Positions 5,690-12,338 of a stretch of 12,338 nucleotides of DNA are shown piece after piece; the first letter of the stretch is position 1; each line of letters opens with the position of its first letter. The translations under genes and the position numbers were made by a program. The DNA comes from Leptolinea sp. UBA4782 (GTDB lineage: Bacteria; Chloroflexota; Anaerolineae; Anaerolineales; Anaerolineaceae). Under the pieces are notes generated by a model. It searched no databases. It was not told the DNA's origin and saw only the letters and a program-made list of their open reading frames with translations. Location of the stretch: assembly GCA_002403095.1 (NCBI GenBank), contig DHHC01000032.1, positions 28,774 through 41,111 of the forward strand, given 5' to 3'.

Positions 5690-6709
5690 ATGACCGGACA
5701 ACAGTCTCTACCCAACAATGACTTGTTCTGCCTGGATTGTGTACCTGGCTTCCGCATTGGCCATGCGCACAATCTGGATGCTTTAACCGGCTGTACGGTC
5801 ATCATTGCTGAAGATAGCGCTGTAGGAGGTGTAGACCAGCGGGGAGGTTCTCCTGGCACACGCGAAACAGACCTTCTCCGTCCAATGCACATGGTGGAAA
5901 AAGTGAATGCAGTCCTTCTGACGGGAGGTTCTGCCTTTGGGTTGAATGCTGCAGCAGGGGTAATGCAATACTTGGAAGAGCGTAAACTGGGCTTTAATAC
6001 CGGTGTTGCCAGGGTTCCTATAGTTCCTGCTGCTGTTTTGTTTGACCTGGCACTCGGCGAACCAGGTATCCGGCCTGATCACGAAATGGGTTACCAGGCC
6101 TGCCTCAATGCAGTTGCCGGTTGCCCTGCACAGGGAAATGCTGGCGCAGGCTGCGGAGCTTCTGTCGGCAAGGTCTATGGCATGGCAGGGGCGATGAAAT
6201 CTGGAATTGGGTATGCAGCTATGGAGATTACACCCGGGCTGTTTGTAGGAGCAATTATTGCAGTTAACACATTTGGAGATGTTGTTGATTTTCGGAATGG
6301 AGAGATCATTGCAGGTGCGCGTCCGGTGAAAAAAGCAGGAATCACCCTGGGCGGGAAAGGACCCTTTGTAAACACCCTGGATGTCATGCGTACCATGGCC
6401 GGAAAAGCCATTATGAAGTTTGCCACCAGCCAGAATACCACCATTGGCGCTGTTCTTACAAATGCCAGGCTGACAAAAGAAGAAGCCAATAAGCTGGCAC
6501 AGATGGCACAGAACGGACTCGCACTTGCACTCAGGCCTGCCCACACCATGCTCGACGGTGATACCCTGTTTACCATGGCATCTGGTAAAAAAGTTGTCGA
6601 CGTGAATATTATTGGCAGTTTTGCTCCCCTGGTTGTGGCACAGGCCATCATGAATGCTGTCAAATCTGCTGATTCTGCAGGCGGTTTGCCTGCGGCAAAT
6701 TCCCTCTAA
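5690..6709 (+). CDS. P1-family (S58) aminopeptidase/amidohydrolase, DmpA/NylC-like
   Basis: Member of the P1 peptidase group, N-terminal-nucleophile-type hydrolases that include DmpA L-aminopeptidase/D-amidase, beta-peptidases and NylC nylon-oligomer hydrolase. They cleave themselves once to expose the catalytic residue. Conserved blocks seen: GFRIGHAHN, TGCTVIIAEDSAVGGVDQRG, GSPGTRETDLL, LLTGGSAFGLNAAAGV, GNAGAGCGASVGKV, and DGDTLFTMASG. The predicted cleavage lies in QNTTIGAVLTNA between Asn249 and Thr250, leaving Thr as the new N-terminus, as in NylC rather than the Gly-Ser of DmpA. The preferred start is ATG at 5690 (339 residues); a TTG at 5678 would add four. Neither has a strong ribosome site. 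DegV follows after 17 bases, so the two are probably cotranscribed. The natural substrate is unknown. Confidence 0.9.
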   Translation: MTGQQSLPNNDLFCLDCVPGFRIGHAHNLDALTGCTVIIAEDSAVGGVDQRGGSPGTRETDLLRPMHMVEKVNAVLLTGGSAFGLNAAAGVMQYLEERKLGFNTGVARVPIVPAAVLFDLALGEPGIRPDHEMGYQACLNAVAGCPAQGNAGAGCGASVGKVYGMAGAMKSGIGYAAMEITPGLFVGAIIAVNTFGDVVDFRNGEIIAGARPVKKAGITLGGKGPFVNTLDVMRTMAGKAIMKFATSQNTTIGAVLTNARLTKEEANKLAQMAQNGLALALRPAHTMLDGDTLFTMASGKKVVDVNIIGSFAPLVVAQAIMNAVKSADSAGGLPAANSL

Positions 6710-6726
6710 ACCTGAAAGGTGAAATC

Positions 6727-7566
6727 ATGGTCAAAATTGTTGCTGATACAACTTGCAGTATCCCTGTAAATGAATTGGAAGGGTTGGGTGTCGCAGTCCT
6801 TCCTCAGATCATTGTCTTCGGTGATGAAACCTACCGAGACGACACAGAGATCGACCATCCGACATTCCTCGTAAAACTTAAAGCTTCAGCACAACTCCCC
6901 AAAACAGCAGCTCCTCCGCCAGTTTTATATAACCCGATCTTTGAAAAGGAAGCGAAGGCGGGGAATCCCGTTGTGGTGATTTGCCCATCTTCTGAATTAA
7001 GCGGAACTTTTCGCAGTGCAGAGACTGCTGCGCATGAGTTTCCGGATGCTGAAATCCACATAGTCGACGCGCGGACGATAGGATCTGGACTGGGAAGCAT
7101 TGTACGCTGCGCAATGGAATGGGCCAAACAAGGGGCTGGCGCAGAAGAGATTGTTACCAGGGTCAAAGAGATGTCCAAACGGGAGCATGTCTACTTCCTG
7201 GTGGATACCCTGGAATACCTGAAAAAAGGCGGCCGGATCGGCGGGGCACAAGCTCTGCTGGGTACCCTGGTACAGGTGAAACCCATCCTGACGATTGTAA
7301 ACGGCCGTGTAGAACCTTTTGAAAAGCAGAGAACCAAGATAAGAGCAGTGGCAAGGTTAAAAGAACTGGTTCAGTCAGAATGCCCTCCAGACAGGAACTG
7401 TTACCTTACTGTAATGCATGGGGCTGCTGTAGAAGAAGCCACAACCTTGTCAAAAGAACTGGCTGAAATGGTTAAGGTACCAGAAGTCAGGTTCTATGAC
7501 CTGCCTCCTGCCATTATGGTCCACGCAGGCCCAGGGGTGCTGGCAGTCAGTTATTTTGTTGAATAG
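6727..7566 (+). CDS. DegV-family fatty-acid-binding protein
   Basis: DegV/FakB-type protein, which binds a single fatty acid and, in Firmicutes, presents it to the FakA kinase for phosphorylation. Seen: the VADTTCSIP N-terminal motif, Thr60 in PKTAAPPP at the place of the usual TSQP motif, Ser92 in SSELSGTFRSA, and the C-terminal block DTLEYLKKGGRIGGAQALLG followed by VKPIL. Thr60 and Ser92 correspond to the pair that holds the fatty-acid carboxylate in FakB proteins; the Ser of TSQP is Ala here. The length of 279 residues is normal. ATG at 6727 has AGGTGA 6 bases upstream. No kinase partner is in the window. It follows the P1 hydrolase by 17 bases and is followed by a strong terminator, so it ends that operon. 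Confidence 0.93.
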   Translation: MVKIVADTTCSIPVNELEGLGVAVLPQIIVFGDETYRDDTEIDHPTFLVKLKASAQLPKTAAPPPVLYNPIFEKEAKAGNPVVVICPSSELSGTFRSAETAAHEFPDAEIHIVDARTIGSGLGSIVRCAMEWAKQGAGAEEIVTRVKEMSKREHVYFLVDTLEYLKKGGRIGGAQALLGTLVQVKPILTIVNGRVEPFEKQRTKIRAVARLKELVQSECPPDRNCYLTVMHGAAVEEATTLSKELAEMVKVPEVRFYDLPPAIMVHAGPGVLAVSYFVE

Positions 7567-7583
7567 AAGACTTTTTCACAACA

Positions 7584-7610
7584 AAATCCTGCTTCGGCAG
7601 GATTTTTTTT
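7584..7610. terminator. Rho-independent terminator after DegV, probably bidirectional
   Basis: AAATCCTGC and GCAGGATTT pair around a TTCG tetraloop (7593-7596), followed by a run of eight T. On the minus strand the same stem is followed by TTTTGTTGTG-like sequence, and the stop of the LsrG-like gene (7609-7611) abuts it. One hairpin can therefore end both convergent transcripts. Confidence 0.92.
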
Positions 7611-7914
7611 ATTCTGGAAAATCCTTAATAAATATTGGCTTTTGCTTGATTCCAATTCTTGATTCTGCCATCATAGGCGCGACTTTATCACGCCATTTCT
7701 GGTAATGGGCGGTTTCCCTGTGGGCAGCCTGATCCTCAGGAGTGCGGTAAATCTCAATCAGGGTGAATCTTTCTGGATCGTCCGCTTGCTGCATAAAATC
7801 AAACCGCAGGATTCCAGGTTCAGCAATGCTGTTGGCTGCATTTTCGAGTGTGGAAGAGATAAAATCCTCCAGGAATTGGCTCTTAACATGGATGTAAACG
7901 TGAACAATATGCAT
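7609..7914 (-). CDS. ABM-domain (LsrG/YgiN-like) monooxygenase family protein
   Basis: Small antibiotic-biosynthesis-monooxygenase-fold protein of 101 residues; LsrG, which isomerises phospho-AI-2, is 96. The pattern FLEDFISSTLENAA...EPGILRFDFMQQADDPERF.LIEIY...AHRETAHYQKW is close to LsrG/YgiN-type members. These small dimeric enzymes use no metal or bound cofactor and act on quinols or small reactive carbonyl compounds. The start is ATG at 7914, with a strong AGGAGG 4 bases upstream; the frame extends 14 codons further but without support. It diverges from the aldo/keto reductase across 121 bases, so shared control is likely. No lsr transport or kinase genes are present, so an AI-2 role is not supported, and a stress or quinone role is an equal alternative. 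Confidence 0.85.
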   Translation of the reverse strand: MHIVHVYIHVKSQFLEDFISSTLENAANSIAEPGILRFDFMQQADDPERFTLIEIYRTPEDQAAHRETAHYQKWRDKVAPMMAESRIGIKQKPIFIKDFPE

Positions 7915-7955
7915 AATTCCTCCTGGAACCTTATTCATTTGCCTGAAAATGATCA

Positions 7956-8013
7956 AGTATTAGGTAAAATCAATCAAATTATATTATAAAGGTCTAGGTT
8001 ACCTATTAATACT
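7956..8013. promoter_or_regulatory. Divergent regulatory region with repeated TAGGT palindromes
   Basis: Between the starts at 7914 and 8036 lie AGTATTAGGT (7956-7965) and its near inverted copy ACCTATTAATACT (8001-8013, with three extra bases). The perfect 11-base palindrome TAGGTTACCTA is at 7995-8005. The AT-rich stretch 7979-7990 contains overlapping -10-like boxes (TATATT, TATTAT, TATAAA). This looks like an operator-promoter region for one or both genes. No regulator gene is adjacent. Confidence 0.4.
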
Positions 8014-8035
8014 AATAAGAGAATTGGAGGTATTT

Positions 8036-9007
8036 ATGCAATACGCACATTTGGGACGCTCTGGAGTTATGGTAAGCAGACTTTGCCTGGGAACTATGAA
8101 TTTTGGTCCGCAGACTACAGAAAAAGACAGCTATGCCATCATGGATTATGCGCTTGAAGCTGGAATAAATTTCTTTGACACTGCAAACGCATATGGAAAG
8201 GTAGAAGGGGAAGGCGTTACAGAGCAAATCATCGGACGCTGGCTGGCACAGGGCGGGAAACGCCGTGAAAACATCGTTCTGGCAACCAAGGTTTATGGCA
8301 AGATGGGTCCTGGTGTAAACGACCGCCGCCTTTCAGCCTACCAGATCATGCGCGCTTGCGAAGGAAGCTTGCGCCGCCTGCAAACCGACCATTTGGATCT
8401 GTACCAAATGCATCATATTGATCCTGAAACCCCCTGGGAAGAAGTCTGGCAGGCATTTGAGACACTGATCAGGCAGGGGAAAGTTATTTATACAGGCAGC
8501 AGCAACTTCGCAGCCTGGAATATCGCCCAGGCGCAAGAAGAAGCCAAAAAGCGTAATCTCTTCGGCCTGGTTTCTGAACAAAGCCATTACAACCTGTTAA
8601 CCAGGACGATTGAACTGGAAGTCATCCCGGCATGCCGGGCATATGGGATAGGCTTGATCCCCTGGAGCCCGCTTGCAGGTGGTCTACTGGGTGGAATTCT
8701 GCAGAAAACAGACAAAGGCCGCAGCGCAAAACCCGAATTATTAACCCGGGTGGAAGCTGAACATGAAAAGTTTGAATCTTTTGAAAAGCTTTGCCATGAA
8801 ATTGGCGAACATCCTGCAGATGTTGCAGTCGCATGGCTGCTGCACAATCCGGCTGTCACTTCTCCAATTATCGGGCCACGGACCCTGGATCAGCTGAAGG
8901 GGAATTTGCGCGCCCTTGATATTGTCCTTTCACCTGAGAATATGCAAGCCCTGGACACAATCTTTCCCGGACCTGGCGGTGAAGCTCCTAAAGTGTATGC
9001 CTGGTGA
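8036..9007 (+). CDS. Aldo/keto reductase
   Basis: NADPH-dependent oxidoreductase with the AKR barrel fold; it probably reduces aldehydes or ketones in the cytoplasm. The catalytic tetrad is visible: Asp48 and Tyr53 in FFDTANAYG, Lys85 in LATKV, and His126 in LDLYQMHHID. Other family marks are GSSNFAAWNIAQA, the SEQSHYNLL strand, GIGLIPWSPLAGGLL, and the C-terminal cofactor segment SPIIGPRTLDQLKGNL. The length of 323 residues is normal, close to the YajO/Tas-like group; the exact substrate is unknown. ATG at 8036 has GGAGG 5 bases upstream. It diverges from the LsrG-like gene, and its TGA lies one base before the ATG of the broken RluA-like gene, so the two would have been one operon. Confidence 0.95.
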   Translation: MQYAHLGRSGVMVSRLCLGTMNFGPQTTEKDSYAIMDYALEAGINFFDTANAYGKVEGEGVTEQIIGRWLAQGGKRRENIVLATKVYGKMGPGVNDRRLSAYQIMRACEGSLRRLQTDHLDLYQMHHIDPETPWEEVWQAFETLIRQGKVIYTGSSNFAAWNIAQAQEEAKKRNLFGLVSEQSHYNLLTRTIELEVIPACRAYGIGLIPWSPLAGGLLGGILQKTDKGRSAKPELLTRVEAEHEKFESFEKLCHEIGEHPADVAVAWLLHNPAVTSPIIGPRTLDQLKGNLRALDIVLSPENMQALDTIFPGPGGEAPKVYAW

Positions 9008-9008
9008 A

Positions 9009-9704
9009 ATGAATTATCAGTTAGTTTATGAGGATGAAGATATCCTTGTAGTCGATAAGCCGTCAGGATTACGGACTATTCCTGACGGCTATCCACCGCT
9101 CCTCCCTTGCCTGGCGAAGCAATTGAGGGGAGTTTACGGGTAGGTCTTTGTCGTTCACCGGTTAGATAAAGAGCCTAATAGTGTTATCCTTTTTGCCAGG
9201 AACGTAAAAGCAAACAGGAAATTAAACCTGCAATTTGAAAACCGCCTGGTCACCAAAACCTACCACACTATCTGTACCGGATATCCCCAATAGCAAAGGT
9301 TTATTGCCAATTTTCCTTTGAAAGTCAATGGCGACAGGCGACACATGACCATTATTGATCATCAAAAAGGGAAACCTGCCACAACCGAATTCATAATTCT
9401 GTCATCAAGGGGTGAAGTCCACCTTACTGAAATTCATCCAAATAATGGCTATACGCATATCGTGCGGGCGCATGCAGCAGCAGTAGCCATTCCTTTGTTA
9501 CCCGACCCTCTGTAGCACCACCCATCCGTCCCCGAAAGTATCCAGGTACGAATGGAGATTATTTCACGGGTCGCTTTGCATGCCTACCAGCTTGAATTTG
9601 CCCACCTCTACACTAAGAAACTGGTCCGCTTTTACATTGACTGTCCTGCGGACTTTGCCCGTGCATATGAACTGACCGCATTGCCGCAAAAAACAGGAGC
9701 CTGA
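9009..9704 (+). pseudogene. RluA-family pseudouridine synthase broken by three in-frame TAG codons
   Basis: Reading from ATG at 9009 gives one frame of 231 codons to TGA at 9702, with TAG at 9141-9143, 9291-9293 and 9513-9515 and no frameshift. The translation is clearly RluA-like: YEDEDILVVDKPSGL, then VFVVHRLDKE with the catalytic Asp, VILFARN, QFENRLVTKTYH, NFPLKVNGDRRH, and RAHAAAVAIPLLPDPL. Intact members convert specific uridines to pseudouridine in rRNA or tRNA. Key positions have decayed: the usual HRLD-x-[DE]TSG reads HRLDKEPNS, and the usual GRTHQIR reads GYTHIVR. With both nonsense and missense damage, a dead gene is the simplest view. It starts one base after the reductase stop with a GGTGA ribosome site and ends in a terminator hairpin. 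Normal genes nearby stop with TAG (3638, 7564), so TAG is not generally recoded. Confidence 0.88.
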
Positions 9705-9721
9705 CGGCTCCTGTTTTTTTT
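9688..9721. terminator. Rho-independent terminator, bidirectional, overlapping the RluA-like stop codon
   Basis: AAAACAGGAGCC (9690-9701) pairs with GGCTCCTGTTTT (9706-9717) around a TGAC loop, followed on the plus strand by eight T and preceded by six A. It can end the reductase transcript rightward and the hppA transcript leftward, whose stop is at 9742. The TGA of the broken RluA-like frame lies in the loop. Confidence 0.93.
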
Positions 9722-9741
9722 ACTGTTTAGTACTAGAGTTG

Positions 9742-12066
9742 CTAGTTTTCATCCGTAATATCGATAGCCGGACGTTTACTTGTCGTAATCGCCCAGATTA
9801 TTGCTGCTAACAATGCTATGCTAATAACAATAAGCAGCCACAATTTTCCTTCGTCTTTAAAGCTAGTGGTGGAAACAATAAGAGGTGCAATAAGCAGGCT
9901 GACCAGGTTGACAACTTTAATCATCGGGTTCAGGGCAGGTCCAGCGGTGTCTTTCAATGGATCACCTACGGTATCGCCAACCACACCAGCTTTATGGCGT
10001 TCTGAACCCTTACCGGTATTTGCTTCAAGGTCACGCGGTTCATCTTCAATGGCTTTTTTGGCATTATCCCAGGCGCCGCCAGCATTGGACATAAACACAG
10101 CCAGCAGTTGACCGCACAGGATGACACCAGCCAGGAACCCGCCCAGCGCTTCAACCTGCAGTACCAGCCCTACCAGGATCGGCATGGCAACAGAAATGAC
10201 AGCCAGCGGGATTAATTCGTGCTGTGCTGACCGGGTCGAAATGGCGACAACCCTGGCATAATCAGGTTGCCGGGTACCTTCCATGATCCCGGGCAGACGG
10301 AATTGTTCCCTGACTTCCTCAACTATTTCACCAGCAGCACGCGAAACTGCTTTAATGGAGAGTGAGCTGAACAACCAGGGTAAAGCACCGCCGAGCAGGA
10401 AACCAATAAACACCTTGGTATCGGATACCCGGATTGATTCAATTGCCGGGATCCCCAGTGACATCTGCACACGTGCAACATCAGTAATATATGAAGCAAA
10501 CAAGCTAACAGCGGCGATCACCGCAGAAGCAATAGCCACGCCTTTGGTAATGGCCTTGGTGGTATTTCCAACAGCGTCCAGGTCTGCCATGATCTGGCGT
10601 GCTTTCTTGGTTTCTTCGTCCTCCATGTCATGCCAGGCCATCTCGCCAATACCATTTGCATTATCGGAGATAGGCCCATAAGAGTCCATGGCGACATTAT
10701 TGCCGGTGTGGCTGAGCATTCCAATACCGATCATCGCCACCGCATAAAGGACATAGGTGGCATTTGACTCACCGCCGTATAGAAGCAGCCCGAGCACGAA
10801 TGAGACAGCGATTACAACCAGCGCCCAAACACTGGATTCCATGCCAACAGATAGCCCTGAAAGGATCGTTGTGGCCGGACCGGTTTTTGAAGCTTTGACA
10901 ATATCTTTGACTGGTGTTTTACGGGTTGCAGTGAAGTATGAGGTCAACGGGTTAAACGCTACAGCCAGTCCGACGCCAATGGATGTCAATGCTGCCAAAC
11001 GCCAGTCTCCAGCATAGAAAATCGCTATGAGGAAAGAAAACACCACAGTATTGACGCTTGAAACCTCATAGGACCGGAACATGGATTCTTCAGCATCGTG
11101 TGCCCTCAGGAATTTAATGGGGAATTTTTCCCAGATCGGCACCGTAAACGTGCCCAGGATAGAGGAAATCACACCAATAGCACGGATGATCAGCGGGTAG
11201 ACGATCCACTTCAGGTTGTGGGTGGGATCTATGGACATCAGCGCCAAGCCCAGGATCAGGGCTGAGACGATTGTGACTTCATAACTCTCGAATATGTCAG
11301 CTGCCATTCCGGCGCAGTCACCAACATTATCTCCCACAAGGTCAGCCACAACTGCCGCATTGCGGGGGTCATCTTCTGGGATATCTTTTTCTACTTTACC
11401 AACCAGGTCTGCGCCAACGTCAGCTGCCTTGGTGTAGATACCGCCGCCAACACGCATGAACAAAGCCAGCAATGTACCGCCAAAACCAAATCCAAGTAAA
11501 GCATCCGGGGCAGCTTTGCCAAAGATAATGAAGATAAGAGTACCGCCAAACAATCCAAGTCCGTCGGTAAGCATACCAGTGATGGTACCGGCGTAATAAG
11601 CAATCGATAGCGCTTCATTAAAACCCCTGCGGGCAGCTGAAGCAGCCCTTACATTTGCCTCAATGGCCATGCGCATTCCAAGTTGTCCGACTATCAAGGA
11701 AAATGATGCGCCCATAATGAAAGCAAGGGTCCGACCGATTGCCATGATAATGATCGTGTTCTGGGGGAATTCCTCAACTGCTTCTGGAGTTGGTTTCACC
11801 ACATAGACGCTCAAGAATAAGGCTACAGCCAGCAAGGCAATTGCAGGCAGGATAGTCTTTAATTGCCTCTGCAGGTAGCTGTTAGCGCCAACCTTAATGG
11901 CATTCCAGACCTCTTGCATCTTTGCTGTGCCTTTGTCCTTTTTCAACACAGATCCGCGCAGCAGCCAGGCATATAGCAATGAGATAAATGCTGTCGTCAT
12001 GACGAGTACAATAGCTATTTGCTCAAAGTTGTTCAGCCCATGTCTAGCCAGTCCTAAAAGATTCAT
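9742..12066 (-). CDS. hppA: Membrane proton-pumping pyrophosphatase, K+-independent type
   Basis: Integral membrane enzyme that splits pyrophosphate and pumps H+ out of the cytoplasm, saving energy otherwise lost as PPi. The 774 residues and many hydrophobic helices fit the family's 16-helix plan. Active-site motifs are all present: DVGADLVGKVE (216-226), DNVGDCAGMAAD (246-257), HTGNNVAMDSYGPISDNA, and near the C-terminus GGAWDNAKKAIE and HKAGVVGDTVGDPLKDTAGP. In GNTTKAITKG, Lys504 occupies the position that is Ala in K+-dependent enzymes and Lys in K+-independent ones, so this should be an H+ pump not needing K+. ATG at 12066 has GGAGG 4 bases upstream. It is transcribed alone, with a promoter about 200 bases upstream and a terminator shared with the opposite strand. 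A proton rather than sodium pump is inferred from the Lys subclass. Confidence 0.97.
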   Translation of the reverse strand: MNLLGLARHGLNNFEQIAIVLVMTTAFISLLYAWLLRGSVLKKDKGTAKMQEVWNAIKVGANSYLQRQLKTILPAIALLAVALFLSVYVVKPTPEAVEEFPQNTIIIMAIGRTLAFIMGASFSLIVGQLGMRMAIEANVRAASAARRGFNEALSIAYYAGTITGMLTDGLGLFGGTLIFIIFGKAAPDALLGFGFGGTLLALFMRVGGGIYTKAADVGADLVGKVEKDIPEDDPRNAAVVADLVGDNVGDCAGMAADIFESYEVTIVSALILGLALMSIDPTHNLKWIVYPLIIRAIGVISSILGTFTVPIWEKFPIKFLRAHDAEESMFRSYEVSSVNTVVFSFLIAIFYAGDWRLAALTSIGVGLAVAFNPLTSYFTATRKTPVKDIVKASKTGPATTILSGLSVGMESSVWALVVIAVSFVLGLLLYGGESNATYVLYAVAMIGIGMLSHTGNNVAMDSYGPISDNANGIGEMAWHDMEDEETKKARQIMADLDAVGNTTKAITKGVAIASAVIAAVSLFASYITDVARVQMSLGIPAIESIRVSDTKVFIGFLLGGALPWLFSSLSIKAVSRAAGEIVEEVREQFRLPGIMEGTRQPDYARVVAISTRSAQHELIPLAVISVAMPILVGLVLQVEALGGFLAGVILCGQLLAVFMSNAGGAWDNAKKAIEDEPRDLEANTGKGSERHKAGVVGDTVGDPLKDTAGPALNPMIKVVNLVSLLIAPLIVSTTSFKDEGKLWLLIVISIALLAAIIWAITTSKRPAIDITDEN

Positions 12067-12338
12067 GTTTCCTCCAGGGTTGAATGGTTTTTTACAAACA
12101 CACAGAGTGTGCCGGTTTTAAAATTTTCGCATGAAAGTGATTTTAGGGAGCTTGAAACTTCAAAAGAAAAACATTTATCCCTTGTAGCGCTGCCAGAAAC
12201 CGTTTTGTGCTGGATGGCTTTGATCAATGTTTCCATATCGCAAATAGTCTATATGGGTTAAATGTCATTCAATTATACAGCAAAATTCCAGATTTGTAAC
12301 CATTCTTTACCTTTTCGTTACAGTCACAAATTCCCATA
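12067..12338 (-). promoter_or_regulatory. hppA upstream region with promoter and long leader
   Basis: On the minus strand, TTACAA (12299-12294), a 16-base spacer and TATAAT (12277-12272) form a good sigma-70 type promoter. Transcription would start near 12265, leaving a leader of about 198 bases before the hppA ATG. The leader holds a short CACAC-TCT-GTGTG inverted repeat about 30 bases before the start codon. I recognise no known riboswitch in it. The rest, 12300-12338, shows no gene. Confidence 0.6.

Noticed and set aside
5783..6544. Minus-strand open frame of 253 codons across the P1 hydrolase
   Set aside because: It is antisense to a clear P1-family gene; the composition (scattered Cys, Ser, His) is that of a shadow frame.
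9141..9515. Pyrrolysine coding at the three TAG codons
   Set aside because: RluA proteins are not known to use pyrrolysine, motif residues are also decayed, and TAG ends normal genes at 3638-3640 and 7564-7566.
12099..12116. CACAC-TCT-GTGTG as a strong hairpin or terminator
   Set aside because: The arms are only five bases and no T-run follows; too weak to call a feature on its own.
12223..12268. 14-codon upstream open frame in the hppA leader
   Set aside because: Its ATG lies only three bases after the -10 box, so it is probably upstream of the transcript start.
1..12338. CRISPR array, insertion sequence, prophage, tRNA or rRNA genes
   Set aside because: No regularly spaced repeats, transposase or phage proteins, terminal inverted repeats or RNA-gene sequence were seen on reading both strands.

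Overview
The window looks like chromosomal DNA from a Chloroflexota bacterium, most likely an Anaerolineae-type lineage. This is inferred from gene content and style: a secreted SH3 protein with a Thr/Pro-rich linker, a lineage-type zinc-ribbon protein, a K+-independent membrane pyrophosphatase, and a mix of AUG, GUG and UUG starts. No marker gene fixes the taxonomy. I see no phage, transposon, CRISPR array, tRNA or rRNA.

Layout. Positions 1-2534 (minus strand) read smpB, then a phytol/dolichol-kinase-like membrane protein, then histidine ammonia-lyase (hutH), which runs off the left edge. The kinase is cut by an in-frame TGA, although its conserved C-terminus continues in the same frame to within 6 bases of hutH. 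hutH has Ser-Ser-Gly where the family has Ala-Ser-Gly at the MIO cofactor site. Positions 2657-4324 (plus) hold two lipid or ester hydrolases, a patatin-like phospholipase and an alpha/beta hydrolase. The second converges, with overlapping stop codons, on a minus-strand exported SH3 protein (4321-4944). That gene diverges from a zinc-ribbon protein (5003-5599) across 58 bases containing two palindromes, one centred on a perfect -10 box. Positions 5690-7566 hold a P1-family (DmpA/NylC-like) self-processing hydrolase and a DegV fatty-acid-binding protein, closed by a strong terminator.

Positions 7609-9007 hold a divergent pair: an LsrG-like ABM-domain protein (minus) and an aldo/keto reductase (plus). 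Directly after the reductase, 9009-9704 is an RluA-type pseudouridine synthase in one unbroken frame interrupted by exactly three TAG codons. It ends in a terminator hairpin whose loop holds its final stop. Positions 9742-12066 (minus) encode a complete proton-pumping pyrophosphatase (HppA) with a good promoter about 200 bases upstream.

The window is mostly housekeeping and general metabolism: ribosome rescue, lipid and fatty-acid handling, amino-acid catabolism, redox and membrane energetics. I do not see a convincing new multi-gene system. The observations most worth checking are the two genes broken only by nonsense codons, the variant MIO triad, and the palindromic and leaderless-looking promoters.
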